Origin: Epiperipatus broadwayi
Lineage: Eukaryota > Onychophora > Udeonychophora > Euonychophora > Peripatidae
Length of the DNA stretch: 64,000 nt
Assembly: GCA_028023455.1 (NCBI GenBank)
Contig: JAQFVV010000449.1
Span: 192,001 to 256,000 of the forward strand
Direction: 5' to 3'
Below the pieces are notes generated by a model. It was not told where the DNA came from. It did no database searches and saw only the letters and a program-made list of their open reading frames with translations. Position numbers and translations under genes: made by a program. This document shows, in pieces, positions 24,871 to 37,368 of this stretch (within the stretch, counting starts at the first letter, position 1; each line of letters begins with the position of its first letter).

Positions 24871-25948
24871 ATTGCCCTCCGCCTTAATGTAAAATTATTT
24901 ATCATATAATCAATCTAGGAATAGCGGAGATAGTTCAAACTTTTCTAATATTTTAAAAGTACGTTGATTAAAATATATTATTTAAACTAAAAAGCTTAAG
25001 TCTTATAATGTTATTTCAATTTTTCATTAGCTTAATCTTTTATATTGCTCGTCCAATGATCCAGTCACGCACAAACACTTAATTCATATTATATTTTATG
25101 CACATTTAACTTAGTTAGTTCCGAAAGTAGTCTCGTCCATGTCTCTCCCTGATGCTAAGCTGTGGGCCAGGGTTAGAAAATAATTTATGCGTGTCTCAGA
25201 TATGTTGTTGGTTCGTGTTTAGATTCGAAAATAGATGAATAGGGCAGAGGCCTTAGTATTATTGATTCTTATATCTCGCGTATGAGTGGCCTCGAGGTAC
25301 TTTCGCCTAGTATTCGAACTGGGTTAAATCAACATACATTTTTCCGACCGGCACAGTAAGGTCAGACAACAACTGTCAAAACTGAATGGCAGTGTATACA
25401 CATTGTCCACGATATGGCTAAGCAGTGCAAGTTCACATTAGAACTAAAAGCTGCTAGACATAATCCAGACAAGAGGCAAATTATCACAGAACAGCCAGAA
25501 GAATCACTGTATCTACTCATTAGGAAGACTATCACGGTATAGTGGAAGTGGTAGGTAAATTTATAAGGGCACCTGAAGTTCTTTCCTTCTATAGTTACAT
25601 GGCAACAAAATGCTTTTCCAAGCTAACAGTATCAGGTGAAGATATTAAGATTGTATATATAGCGAAAATATGCATTTGTATATCTGTTTCATTAATAAAT
25701 ATTACAATCGTATTTCACGAGTCTGTGTTATTATAATTCATAATTAGATACAGCACTTTGGCGCACTTTTTAATACATTTTAGCGTGCATACCAATAACT
25801 CTTAGAGCTACTTCATCAACTCTAATAAGCCTTTATTTGTATGTACTTTGTTATAGCTCAACTTACTTTCAAATAATGGAGTTGTCCAGATTACTATCTT
25901 ATCTTGATTGGATTTAGCATTCATGGCTACAGACTGATAAATATATGT

Positions 25949-26811
25949 ATAGATAAAATATAACCAATGAAGATACGCACTGAATCCATTTGCTCCTATT
26001 AAGGAAGAAAACCTGGCTATAAATTGGCAGTCCATTCGAAATGTAAAATGAGACAACAACGGATTTTACACTGGTTGCCTATTTTATTGCAAAAGCAGTG
26101 CGGCACGTTTACAGTCGAACCAAAAGCTGGCGGGGTTAGGCACAACTAAAAGAGCATTTGAAATCCCTTTTTTCAATAATTGTTCGGGTCTGTTCTGCTT
26201 ATTACGATCGCACACAAACGCAACATAAACCATATAAATATTTGTGCTTATAAAATTTCGAAACATAGTTTAAAATACATATACAAGTACTTTTTAAAAA
26301 ATAATTTTATTTTTAAATACAATTATGTGCGAACATATGTATGACAAATTTTTTTGGTCTCTTAATGTTTGCAACGAATTTTATAGATAAAATATAACCA
26401 ATGAAGATACGAACTGAATCCATTTGCTCCTATTAAGGAAGAAAACCTGGCTATAAATTGGCAGTCCATTCGAAATGTAAATTGAGACAACAACGGATTT
26501 TACACTGGTTGCCTCATATTTTATTGCAAAAGCAGTGCACGTTCACAGTCGAACCAAAAGCTGGCGGAATTAGGCACAACTAAGAGCATTTGAAATCCCT
26601 TTTTTCAATAATTGTTCGGGTCTGTTCTGTTTATTACGATCGCACACAAACGCAACATAAACCATATAAATATTTGTGCTTATAAAATTTCGAAACACAG
26701 TTTAAAATACATATACAAGTACTTTTTAAAAAATAATTTTATTTTTAAATACAATTATGTGCAAACATATGTATGACAAATTTTTTTGGTCTCAATGTTT
26801 GCAACGAATTT
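25949..26811. repeat. Recent tandem duplication of about 432 bp
   Basis: Two copies (about 25949-26381 and 26383-26811) differ at only a handful of positions, mainly 2-5 base indels. Each begins AGATAAAATATAACCAATGA and ends TTTGCAACGAATTT. They include GTTCGGGTCTGTTCTG and ACGATCGCACACAAACGC. The second copy ends about 550 bp before the CARNMT1 start codon, so any promoter-proximal elements in the unit are now doubled. Confidence 0.9.
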
Positions 26812-27361
26812 AACTGTAAAAGTTATCAAAAACTTTATTATTGGGTCAATCAACACCCGAATTTCTATAAACAAAACAGCAAATTATGATGAGAATGATA
26901 CTCATATTAATAATTCCTATTTGCATAAAGACTAGAAATTAATTCCCTATTTTCATTTTTCGTAAAAAATATATTAGTACAGCAGTGAATGCTTACTAAA
27001 CAAAAAAAAAAGAAAAAATATATATAAATATTAATTGAATTTATTATAATAAAATATTAGACTTTTAATTAGTTTAAAATCTTTAATCTTGTAAAAAATT
27101 AATTTATACCTAATAATAGCTAGTAATATTTAAATATAAACGTCTGCAGTATTAATAAGAGGCTTGATGGGACTTTCGGCATTTAAAAGTATTACAGACA
27201 CTTTTTCAAAATAAATATATTTTTGTCGGAACTATTTTTGTAATAAAGTAATTGTTTATCAATTGCAAGAATTTTTATTGTAAATTTGTGTATTTAATAG
27301 TTTTAAAAGTTATTAACATTATTAATTCGGAAATCCAAAATTTTGTCAGGTTTCATTTATA
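26812..27361 (+). other. Region immediately upstream of CARNMT1
   Basis: The 5' flank and 5' UTR of the methyltransferase gene must lie here unless there is an upstream non-coding exon. No clear TATA box or initiator stands out; A/T runs are abundant (27002-27060). The base context before the ATG is TTTATAATGG, acceptable for animal initiation. Confidence 0.3.
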
Positions 27362-27450
27362 ATGGCGGACAATAGCAATTCGACAAATACAGAAGATGAA
27401 TTAGAAAGGCGACATTTCCTTCGCATTATTAATGCATTCAAATATTATAG
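27362..27450 (+). CDS. CARNMT1: Carnosine N-methyltransferase, exon 1 (N-terminus)
   Basis: CARNMT1 transfers a methyl group from S-adenosylmethionine to carnosine, making anserine. This exon encodes the start, MADNSNSTNTEDELERR, followed by HFLRIINAFKYYR. The second part matches the conserved opening of the family (human EEHFWKIINAFRYY, from memory of the family). The N-terminal extension is short and acidic, shorter than in mammals. The start at 27362 is the only Met that precedes the conserved block in frame. The exon ends TATAG|GTATGA, a good donor, splitting an Arg codon after two bases; the next exon supplies the A. Intron 1 is about 7.6 kb. Confidence 0.88.
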
Positions 27451-29352
27451 GTATGATTGTAAAAATTATATAAGAGCATTTTTAATTGATTTATTAAAAA
27501 TGTATTCTAATGTTTTTCTTTAAACATTTCCATAAATGACAAACATTCCAGTCTATTTTCACAATTGTAAAGTTTATTATTATTATATTTTTTTCAATCT
27601 TTGGCCTAAATTCGAAAATTTAGCCATAAAAAATCGGAACCAGCTAGTTATATTACTAAATTTGTGTGTGTATATATATATTTAGAAATTTTATTGTGAC
27701 ATTACATGATATATTACAAAGGGATTAAAAAAGGCAAGATAAAATTAATAGAATTATCTTTAAAAAATAGATAAATAAAGGTAAATTCAAAAGAGGCGAT
27801 TTCATACTTTGTATGGAATTTTATTACTACTAATTCTATTTGTACACTATACACACTAAGAATACAAAATGCAGCAATAGTTCGCCGTGATTTCTTTATA
27901 GACATGTATATATAAATTATTTACAGATAATATGCTTCATGTTATAAAATTACAACGCAGTGTTTTGCTAATGTAAAAGATCGTATTTAAAGTGAGTGTG
28001 AATTGTAATTTTTTTTTATTAATAAAAAGAATTTGCCAAACGGAATTGATTAGAATGAACTTGTATTTAGAATTATGATATTTGTATTATGGATAATGTA
28101 ATTGTTGAGCACCTTTAAAATATAGTATGATCTCCATCTATATATTATTTTTAAGTAACAAATCTATTACTCCATTTCTGTCACCTTATTTACTGGATCC
28201 AGATTTAAAACACACTGATGAAAGTCATAACCTAGAAACTAGTCTGGTGATATAGCTAAAATAGCAATGAAATGGAGATTTATTAAGCACTTTTATTTGA
28301 CATCTATGCATTACTCAAGCTTACTAATGCTAGCTGAATTGGAATACAAGAAATAGATTTGCTATTTATAACTTTACACTTATTAGTAAGTAAGATCCTA
28401 AAGTACTCAAGAAGTAATTATTTGTGATTTAAGTGATTTAAATTAATAAAAAGATGACAAAGAAAGCGTCACACTAGCTATAATCATATTTTAGACATTT
28501 CTAATTCAATAACTAAACACGTTTTATATATCAAATTAAGAATCTGATTTCTTTTTTACACTTTAATGATAATTTTATCATTTTTGTAACCTTAAGATAC
28601 TGATCATTTATAGAATTAAAACTTCTTAAAATATAATATCTTAACAATATTAAAATAAATGATTATAATAATAATTTTGTATCGAAGATGCAGTATAAAT
28701 TATGAAAATGATTTATTATATTAAAAACAAAAATGAAAGAAAAATTAAAGTGGTATTTATTAGTAATTAAAAAATTAAATCTAGTAGGAACAAAGATTTA
28801 GTTTATAAAAAATTTATTAATTTAATTAATTATTAAAAAAAAAAGTAAATAAAAAATATAATTACAGAAAACATTTTCAGGATAAAATTTAAATTTTTTT
28901 TATAGCAGTTTGTGAGAGTAGATAAATTCTAAGCAATTTAAAAAACTATATAAGAATAAAAAAGTTATATTAAATTAAAATATAAGTTAAATAAATATGT
29001 TATAGAAATATAGAATATAAATATACAAAAAGTATTAATTTTAATTATAAAATCTGGTTGATTTATTTGCATATATTTGCATACACTAATGATAACACAA
29101 AATTGAGAATGACACAGGCAATGAATATGGAAGCAAATATGTCCTGAAAGCGCTAAGCCAAATATAGCTTCGCTAGTGCATTGAAAGCACAGTATAATAA
29201 TAGGCTATATATGTAAAGAATTGATAAAAATCATAAATTATAATTAAATAATATTAAGTAAAATAAAAAATATAAAGATATACACAAAAATTTAATTTTT
29301 TTGTAAGTAAATTAAGAATTATGTATATGTAAATATATTTATTTCTATTGTA
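27451..29352 (+). other. CARNMT1 intron 1, first part
   Basis: AT-rich intron sequence without a supported gene. The part at 28170-28395 is a weak, inverted R1 copy (AACCTAGAAACTAGTCTGG, against the AGCTAGAAACTACTCTGG form elsewhere). Confidence 0.5.
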
Positions 29353-30357
29353 CAATGAAGCCACAAACTGTACTATATTTAGTTCAAGTCCCTCTCACAA
29401 AAATATGTAGCATATAATCATTGTTTGTAAACTTTGATTAAAATAGACTATGTATTGATTATTGAACTGCAAAAGTATAATAAATATTTTTCATTATCCA
29501 TATATATAACATACTCTTTATATGTATAGTATGCATATACTGTATTTTTATGTAAAAGTAAATAGCAAAATATCTGACTTTCATCATAATTAAATACGTT
29601 TTTAGATGATATATATATATATATTTTTCAATAACTTTATTTATACAAACATACTAGACTAGTCTTTTTATCAGGAAACTATGATCTCTAATTGTTGTTA
29701 AAATAGACAAAACCCTATATATATTGTGACAGAATAAAAATGATGCCAATGGGAAATGATAACTTTAATCTGAATAAAATTATAGCCCAATCATTGGTCG
29801 CTGTTTATAACTGAACAAAAATAAAGGCCATGGGAAATGAAAACATTACTATAATCATAGTGCCACTCAAAGCAAGACAGAGTAATCAGTGGATGCCAGA
29901 AGGCTTGTGCATAATAGTGATCATGTGATGTTTAAAGGTTTAATCTCTAATTGTTTTGATGCTTTTAAGTCATTAAAATCTTTTAGTGTGTTCTGAAATT
30001 TTATATAACTTTTAGCATTACATTTAGAACATATTTTATTACATAAAATATTGCATATTAAATTTGGAAAGGATTTATTAATAAAGGAGGGATAAAATAT
30101 GTATTTTCATCATAATGTGAAGAATTGTATACAGCGCTTAGAGATATATTATAAAATATATTTACAAATTTTAATTTATTTTTTTTTAAACATGATCATA
30201 GAAAATTGTTGCTCAAGCATTATAAAATATATTAAATTTATGAATTTTAATGGTTTTTTGTTTGTTTATTTATATTTTTGTTTATTTACATTTTTTATTG
30301 GAAAGCATATAATTAGAAGTCATGTATTTTGATACAGCATAGTTTGTGGCTTCACTG
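29353..30357. mobile_element. Tc1/mariner-type non-autonomous element with TA flanks
   Basis: The ends are inverted repeats of about 21 bp: CAATGAAGCCACAAACTGTAC at the left and the complement of CAGTGAAGCCACAAACTATGC at the right. They are flanked on both sides by TA (29351-29352 and 30358-30359), the target duplication of Tc1/mariner elements. CAGTG is a usual Tc1-type terminus. The roughly 1-kb interior is AT-rich, contains a piece of repeat R1 (29865-29945) and has no transposase, so the copy is non-autonomous. Confidence 0.6.
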
Positions 30358-32733
30358 TATTTTTACTTAAAAGTCATTTTTTATTATTATTCAATCTATT
30401 AACATAGTGTTGTGTAAACTTTTCTAAATTATTGAGAATATAAAAATAAATTACCTCAAATTTAGGATAGAATTTAGAATGAGTAAAATGAATAGTTTGC
30501 ATATTTATGAGGTGAATTAGAACAATGAGCATGATTTTATACGTATAGATATTAAAATAAGACATTTTGTTTAATAATATTTAGTGTTAAAAATCTTTAG
30601 AATCCAAAGAATTGTCATTATATTAAGCAAATTCTCACTAATAAATAGTTATGGTATTAAGATTTACACGAAATTAAGCTCGACGGAAGTGTGGTATTTC
30701 TAGATGAGGCCATTTCTTTTAAATCGTATATAGCAAGATATTCTCTATAACAGTATTTTTTTTTGATCAGTATAACAATATATTGTAATGGAATAGCATT
30801 TTCTACTCATTACTTGTTACTGCCACCTGATGATTATTTTCTGGGTGACAGTCTACAAAGCATTTAGACTATAATTTAAAATTTAATGCTATTTGATTGT
30901 AACCAGAGATAATGACCAGACTGAAGCTTACATTAAGCACAAGTCAATGCAAACCCAGTTATATTTGCTGATCATCATCCATCTTACATGTATATTATTC
31001 TAAGAGTTTAAATTAGCTTTATCAGACGTGCTACAGTAAAATATATTCTGCTTTTAGATATATAAAATACTTGTCTGTCATATGAGAAATTGATGAGAAA
31101 CGATGCTTTTAATAATAACAGTTTTTTGCAACAACAATAAAAAAATATATAAAACCATTTAACTTGTCTTATATTTAAAAATGTACATAATAAAATATCT
31201 GACCAAAACCTATTTCGAATGGGTCTGAGAAAGTAATTAAGTGTATAATAGCTAAACTCATTTACTCAAAATTTTTAAACCCTCACCCTCTAAAGTTGAT
31301 TGAACTCACAGTCCCAAGGTTAATAATGATAATTAGCAAATCAACAAATCTTGTAAGATTTAAAACAAATATTTTTCCATTCTTTTCATGTCATAAAGTA
31401 AATTTACCCATATAATAATAATAATATAAACATATCAATGTATTAAATTTAATTTAGGAAGAATGTGACTTTTTTGCAAAAAAAATAAATTATTTTTGAT
31501 GATTGTAGTTCTGTTATTTATTTATAACTGAGTCATTTAAAAGATCTTACCAACTTTTATTTTGTTTGTATGTTGAGCTCAATATGCACCATTCTTTTTT
31601 CTTCCCCATTGAAAATATTGAATATCAATTTAATGTTAAGATTTCCAGTTATTATTTATGTATTATTATGGCTTCACATATAAATGGTAAAACTAACAGA
31701 TTTTTTGGACAACAATAGGTTCTTTTAGGTTTAACTAGCTTAAATAAATGTTCGCATGTTCCTCTTCTTTGGTATATTCCTCTTGTAATCCATGGTTTAC
31801 TTTAGCTTCTTTTATTTTTTTAAATAAATATTGTGCTTTATTACAATGAAGCAAACAAATCTGACAACGATAGGTTTCACTAGACCTCACATTGCACTAC
31901 AAAGATTACATCTGGAAAGATGAGGTTTACACCCACTTGACCACTATTCGACTATAGTAAATGAATATGAATCCAATTGATTGAAAATCATCACAGCTGC
32001 TAATTAGTGAGGTGTATAAACTGGTAAGCTTTATAAAAAAAGAAACAATGACCGATTAAAAAAAAAAATTTTTTTTTGTTGCTTAGCAACAGTCAAAATC
32101 CAATAGCAATCTTTGTAACAATAGGTAAAACACCTTTACAGAATACTCTCTTGTTGCTTTCTGTATTCACATTTTTTAAATTAACATTTAATATCTTTCA
32201 AAATAATTACATTTATTTTTGAATCATATTTTTAAAGGAAACAAAGAAATAAAACTTCTCATTTCTTTTAAATTTATTTATTTTTTTAAAATTTGTTATT
32301 CCATTACGATTTGCTTTTTTGTTTTTTTTTTTAAAAAAAATCTTTCAGAAGTTTTAAAACACATAATCCATTTTTTTATTTTTATAGATAATTTAGAGGT
32401 TGTTGAGATTTTTTTAAAAATACCAATATAATTTTATGATATTAAATCTTTAATATGTACATATGGTAAATTATATTAATTTATTTTCTTATTAAAATTT
32501 AAGAAACTTTTCTCTTTTTTTAAAAATTACATATTTTTTAGAGTGTATGTATGTATATATATATATGGTAAACTTTTTTGTTTTGTAATAGATACAGTAT
32601 AATGTCTTATTTAGATAAATACTGTAACAATATTAGATTGTAAGAGCATTAAATATGTAAACAGTAAACTGCTTGATATATATATTATAGTTAATGTTTT
32701 CACAGTTATATGATATAAATAAAATAGTTTTTG
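30358..32733 (+). other. CARNMT1 intron 1, middle part
   Basis: No gene recognised. Poly-A/poly-T tracts are frequent, e.g. 32058-32078 and 32290-32345. Short frames here are low-complexity Phe/Ile/Lys translations. Confidence 0.35.
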
Positions 32734-33040
32734 GGTTAAACTATGTGTTAGTTTTGATTAATTCCCAACGTTTTGACGAAATAGCATCCCCCTTAACTTT
32801 TCAAAGAAAAACCATTAGATATCAAGTAGTAACAAGATTGAGTGTGATATAAAAAACAGTTAAATCTCAAATAGTAACAAGATCGAGTGTGAGGTAAAGA
32901 ATATTCAACTATTTCACACTCAATCTCATTTTTCACCTCACACTCAATCACGTTACTATTTGAGAAAAGTTAACCTAGACAATGGCGGATGCTATTTCAT
33001 CGAAATGTTGGGAATTAATCAAAACTAACATGGTTTAACC
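32734..33040. repeat. MITE-like element with terminal inverted repeats of about 55 bp
   Basis: The left end (GGTTAAACTATG... TTAGTTTTGATTAATTCCCAA) and right end are reverse complements with few mismatches through GAAATAGCATCC. The interior has a second inverted pair built on the GAGTGTGAGGT motif. About 307 bp, non-coding. Target duplication not evident. Confidence 0.7.
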
Positions 33041-33224
33041 TATAATCTATTATATATATGTATTTAAAAATAGCATTGGGTTTTGTTGTTGAGGTGAACT
33101 TAAATATACAGTAGTGAACAGGAATTTAGTGAGTAAATCAGTGAATTTAAATATTTATGAAGTTGAATAACTGATAATAAATGTAGGAACAAAAAATTTA
33201 GAGGATATTTCTAATGGTCAACAA

Positions 33225-33640
33225 GTTTTTTATAAAAACGAGGTTATTCAGTGGACTGTTAAAACGAAATCTAAAAAGAGACTTGTTAAATGTTTTGTCT
33301 GGAGTTTATATAGAGCAGAAATATGGGCAAGTAGGAAAAGTGAGGAAAAAAAGTTTGAAGACTTTAGAGATATAGATTTGATGGAGAAACTGTGTAGAAG
33401 TTATGAAAAATATAAATGAAAGAAAGATGGATGTTTTGGTGTCATTATGAAAAAAAGAGGAGTTGGATTGGTAATGTGCTTAGAAGCAAAAGAATTATGA
33501 AAGAATATATGGAAAAAACATAAAAAAGTAAATTGATGATTCTTATTTGAAAGGTAAGATATGGAAAGGCATGATCTACCATTTTAGTCATAACTAATGA
33601 TGATAATGTATTGAGATGGTGACGTTTAATATAAAGGAAT
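33225..33640 (+). mobile_element. Non-LTR retrotransposon C-terminal fragment (third lineage)
   Basis: An open stretch (about 33270-33419) reads KSKKRLVKCFVWSLYRAEIW then ASRKSEEKKFEDF, the 'LVKxxVWSxxLYGxETWxxRKxxEKxxxAF' block of LINE C-terminal domains. A second frame (33428-33522) reads KRSWIGNVLRSKRIMKEYME, the matching 'RxNWIGHxLR...LLxEVIEG' block. Both lie in the usual order and spacing. The upstream RT core is absent, so this is a 5'-truncated, mutated remnant. Confidence 0.65.
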
Positions 33641-35055
33641 TTACTTTTTATAAATGGTGAATAGAAATGAAAAAAAGTGTTAAATGAATACAATTAAAAA
33701 AGATGTAACACATTCGTTGCCATGTAAAACAATCTGATAACAAAAGAGAAACTTTGTTGGTATATTTGAGAATATAATCTTAAACATGTGAATATATTAC
33801 TTTTGAATGAGAGAAAAATACTTTCATGTGTTTTTTTTTGCTAATAAGTGTAATTTAGTTCTTAATACCAGAATATATCTTTATATAAGTTTTCCAAGCC
33901 AAAAATATTCAGCATTGTTTAATAAAAATAAATACATATAATAAACCTTTTCTTTAGCCAATGTTAGAAACGTTTTGGCCAATTTATTACAAACAATATC
34001 TACTAATTGTAAAGAATGAGGTTCAGGTCTTAGCACCACTGACAAGAAGATTATAATTTTGAAAGCATTGGACAATTGCTTGTGCTTCTCCTAATTTTCT
34101 AGTGATTAATTATAGTAGGCGCTTCATAATCATAAAAAAAATATTAAGTATTGATGTTAATTTATACTTTATTTTATATTAGGTATTTAGAGTAGAATTT
34201 CCCAATATTTCATTTAACACATTTGACTATAAGGATTGTAGGTTATGTGTGCATGTGTTTTTCAGCAATATATAACTAAGCTTCTCTGTTTGTAGCAAAG
34301 GAAATCTTTCAAGCTGGATAAAATTTTTAAACATTGTGTTTAATATTTTTATGTTAATTAAATTGCATTTGTACTATTTCTTACGCTTGTGACAAAAAGA
34401 GAACTTGTAAACAAGGCTATGTTGTTCATCATTCATTTGCATAACAATTGTAAGCAGTCATTTACATTGCACATTTTTATTAATGGAATAAATAAAATAT
34501 GGAATTTTACTTGATAAAAGTTTGCATTCTTTTAAGAGGTTCAAAGAAAAGTTTACAGTGATTATTTATTAAAAAATTATTTGATTATCTGTGATAATTT
34601 ACCATTATTGTCTGTCTCAATTATTCTAACAAATTGAATTCATTATTTTGTTTTGAATCATTAAAAAGCTGCTCCAGGGATGTGTGATAAGATTGGAGGT
34701 AAGCCATATGAAAGTAATGTAATGGGATCGAGTCATATTGTTCACCTACAGTGCTCGTTATAAAAATATCAAAAACTAAAAACTAAATCAGTTAATAAAA
34801 ACAAGCAAATTACAGCAAATTCAAAAAACTAGCCAAGATTTAAAAATTAAATCTGCCTTGGCAGAGAAATAACTTAGTTGTGAAATTTTAAATGTTCTCT
34901 AATTTTTTAAATTCTGAATTTGATATTTGCTTAACACTCTTTATCTATTGTATTTTTGATGTTAATTGATGAATAAAAAACCTTGTCTTTTATTTTTTAT
35001 TAAAATAGTATTTGCAATTATTTAAATTTTGTTTAAATTTTCTTTACTGTTTTAG
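33641..35055 (+). other. CARNMT1 intron 1, last part
   Basis: No gene or named repeat recognised; AT-rich intron ending in the exon 2 acceptor. Confidence 0.4.
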
Positions 35056-35254
35056 ACCTCACTCTCTCCAACGAGCCCACAAAGCTGAGCGGCATTTTCT
35101 TGCGATACCAGAACATCATCAGAAGATGGTTCCGAAATTTTTGGAGCATATAGATTGCATCAAGAAAGCTATTGAACAAAATTATGAAATTATTAAACTA
35201 ATAATTAAAAATACAGATCACATGTTTGAAAATGTTAGTCATGGAATGCAAAAT
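35056..35254 (+). CDS. CARNMT1: Carnosine N-methyltransferase, exon 2
   Basis: The acceptor TTTTAG at 35050-35055 is followed by one base that completes the split Arg codon. Then come 66 codons, PHSLQRAHKAERHFLAIPEH through HMFENVSHGMQN. The helical segment aligns with the N-terminal helical domain of the family: ERxFxxxP, a conserved Q/HK, FLxHIDxIKKxI, and the HMFEN signature. The exon ends in phase 0 at AAT|GTAAGT, a consensus donor. Intron 2 is about 16.8 kb and packed with transposable elements. The Lys- and Glu-rich helical part is a usual feature of this N-terminal region rather than the catalytic core. Confidence 0.93.
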
Positions 35255-35639
35255 GTAAGTAAATAATGCCAATTTTGATCTATTTAATATGTAAAATATA
35301 TAGCTTGTTTTATTATTTCTTTAAATATAGTTAGGAAATAAACAGTTCACAAGATAATTTTTTTCCAATAAATATAATTAAGACACAATTTTCATTATAA
35401 AATTACAAATTTATAAAATTACAAACTAAAAGTTTGTCTCTTTTTGTTTCATGAAAAGTTCAAATAAATATTGTTAAATGAAAATGAAATTATGATTAAA
35501 ATTTCTTTTCTGTTCTATAATTATCATATGATATCTGGTGAGATGTTTATAGCATTATTTTAGTACGATTAGTAGAAGAAGGGAGGCATATTTTTGTAGT
35601 GAAACCATGAAATTTTAATGTAAATTTAGATAAATGCTA

Positions 35640-35775
35640 AATAAAATCAATTGTTGAATGGATTTATTGCTCAGAAGTTCATAATAATTTTGAGCACCAG
35701 AATTGGAATTGATCCGCGGACCATACGCTCCAAAATTTGACACTGTCATTGCACTAAATCACACGGGACTATAAT
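35640..35775 (-). repeat. Solo SINE unit of the 10.3-12.0 kb family
   Basis: Contains TTGAGCACCAGAATTGGAAT and ATTGCACTAAATCACACGGG in the order seen in the array units. The minus-strand head GTGATTTAGTGCAATG corresponds to the A-box region. Confidence 0.6.
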
Positions 35776-36471
35776 TACTAATAATGCATTTTAATTGAGC
35801 TTCTGATTCATTGTTTGCAATTAGTGTTTTATTTCACACGTAATTATTTTTAAATTCTATATATCAAGATGGAGCAAAAACATTTTAATTATCTCACAAT
35901 TCATATACAAAAGTAATATTTTAGAATATTTTTCGGTACTAGTAAACTATTCACTGTGCAGCCTGTGTTGGCGCTGTTTCTGTGTAAAAACACAGAATTA
36001 TACCGCTTTCGTGGCCGAACCTACGGCTAATAAACGAGTGATCATTAATATATGAGTAGATCGTATGTAATGGTTATAATACGCGGCCAATTACTTCCGC
36101 GTATCAATAACACTACGTCTACTAACAATACTATGATCGTATAGTTTGCCGTTGATTCCTATGCATATTGACAGAATTTATATCGTCGCCAGAATTTAAG
36201 ATGAGAGTGTGAGCATTGTCTTCTTTTTCAAGTGTTTATTTGTTGATGTTTATGATTTTCTGTATTTCCCAACTGAAAGATTTTTGCGTACTAGTAATTT
36301 TCAGCGTATTATTATTTGTCAAAATTTTTTTTTGTGGCTAATTTTGGCTTTTTTGGGGGTCAAAAAAGACAAAGTAAAATTTCTCAAGCTCTCTGGCAGA
36401 CAATTGGAGTTGTTTGCGGAAAAATACCGTTTCTGTCGTGACTAGGATGAGAGTTGAAAAAGAAGAACAAA

Positions 36472-36687
36472 ATGTCTACCACGTTATTATATTTGTGGGA
36501 CGTCCCAAACAGAGAAAGTGAGGCAGTTGCATTTTTTCAAGCCCAAAACATCCTGCCATTCATTACAGTTGATTTAGTTCAGTCATATGTGGTTAATAAA
36601 TTTATTTTCTGGAAAGAATTTGTGTATTATTTGCGATTATTTTTATCTGTAAATCATGAAATTAACACCCAGAATGACAGTGTTTAA
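36472..36687 (+). pseudogene. Truncated ISXO2/Merlin-like transposase N-terminus
   Basis: A 71-residue frame starts MSTTLLYLWDVPNRESEAVA, then FFQAQNILP. The pattern (short hydrophobic start, D/N, E-E-A--F-Q--ILP) resembles the opening of ISXO2-like transposases, normally followed by a zinc-binding segment with Cys pairs and the DDE core. Those are absent: after position 34 the frame has no resemblance and ends. It sits inside the TIR element at 35935-37360, supporting the call. Homology rests on about 30 residues and is tentative. Confidence 0.45.
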
Positions 36688-37130
36688 AAAGGGGCGGCGT
36701 AGTTTGTTGGACATCTCTTGATTGATTGATTTTTTTAAAAAAAAAAAAAATACTTCTTCTTTTGACATACCTATTCGTTCCGTTTAGAAGCAAAAAGAGG
36801 TTTTTTGTTGTTGATGTTTTAAATCAATAAACAGCACGTTAAGTAGATTTTAAAAATGAACCCGAGTTTAATTTTTGTTGTTAAAAAAGAATAAAAATAC
36901 CGGACGTTTTATTGAAAAAGTTAAAACTGTCCCTTATTACTTTGAAATGTATCGAATCCAAAACCAAAAAATAAGACGTATGTAAAAAAGAAACAGTAGA
37001 TTTAGAATGGAAATTCCCCCCCCCCCCCCAATAAAGGCGTACGTCAAAAATTATGTACATTTGAGATCCAAAAAAAAAGGTCAAAGTCTCCTTTATAGTT
37101 TTAAATTTATCAAATGAAAACAAAAAAAAT

Positions 37131-37235
37131 AATCCAAAACAAACAACAACAATATATTAAATATTAAAAAAAAAAAAATAATTATGTCCAAAACAAACAA
37201 CAACAATATATTAAATATTAAAAAAAAAAAATTAC
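37131..37235. repeat. Short tandem duplication with poly-A tracts
   Basis: The segment CCAAAACAAACAACAACAAT followed by an A run appears twice, about 57 bp apart, within the right part of the Merlin-like element. Confidence 0.75.
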
Positions 37236-37368
37236 AACCATATGTTAAAATACGATCTATTAGATAAAAAAAATCTAGCGGCCTGGTAATGTTATAACGC
37301 TCTGTTTTTAACTAGAAACAGCGCCACCAAAGGCTGCACAGTTAATAGTTTACTAGAACCTATTTTTC

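Larger units (their letters stand above)
35935..37360. mobile_element. Merlin-like DNA transposon with perfect 8-bp target duplication
   Basis: The terminal inverted repeats match over about 55 bp with few differences (GGTACTAGTAAACTATTCAC at the left; the complement GGTTCTAGTAAACTATTAAC at the right, then GCGCTGTTTCT in both). Immediately outside, TATTTTTC occurs at 35927-35934 and again at 37361-37368, a perfect 8-bp duplication. Eight-base duplications with TIRs of this kind fit the Merlin (IS1016-like) superfamily, and the interior holds a short frame resembling the N-terminus of ISXO2-like transposases. hAT or P elements also make 8-bp duplications and are the alternatives. Most of the transposase is missing. 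Confidence 0.7.

Noticed and set aside
36881-37123. 80-codon minus-strand frame in the Merlin-like element
   Set aside because: Includes a translated poly-C/G run and low-complexity sequence; no domain recognised.
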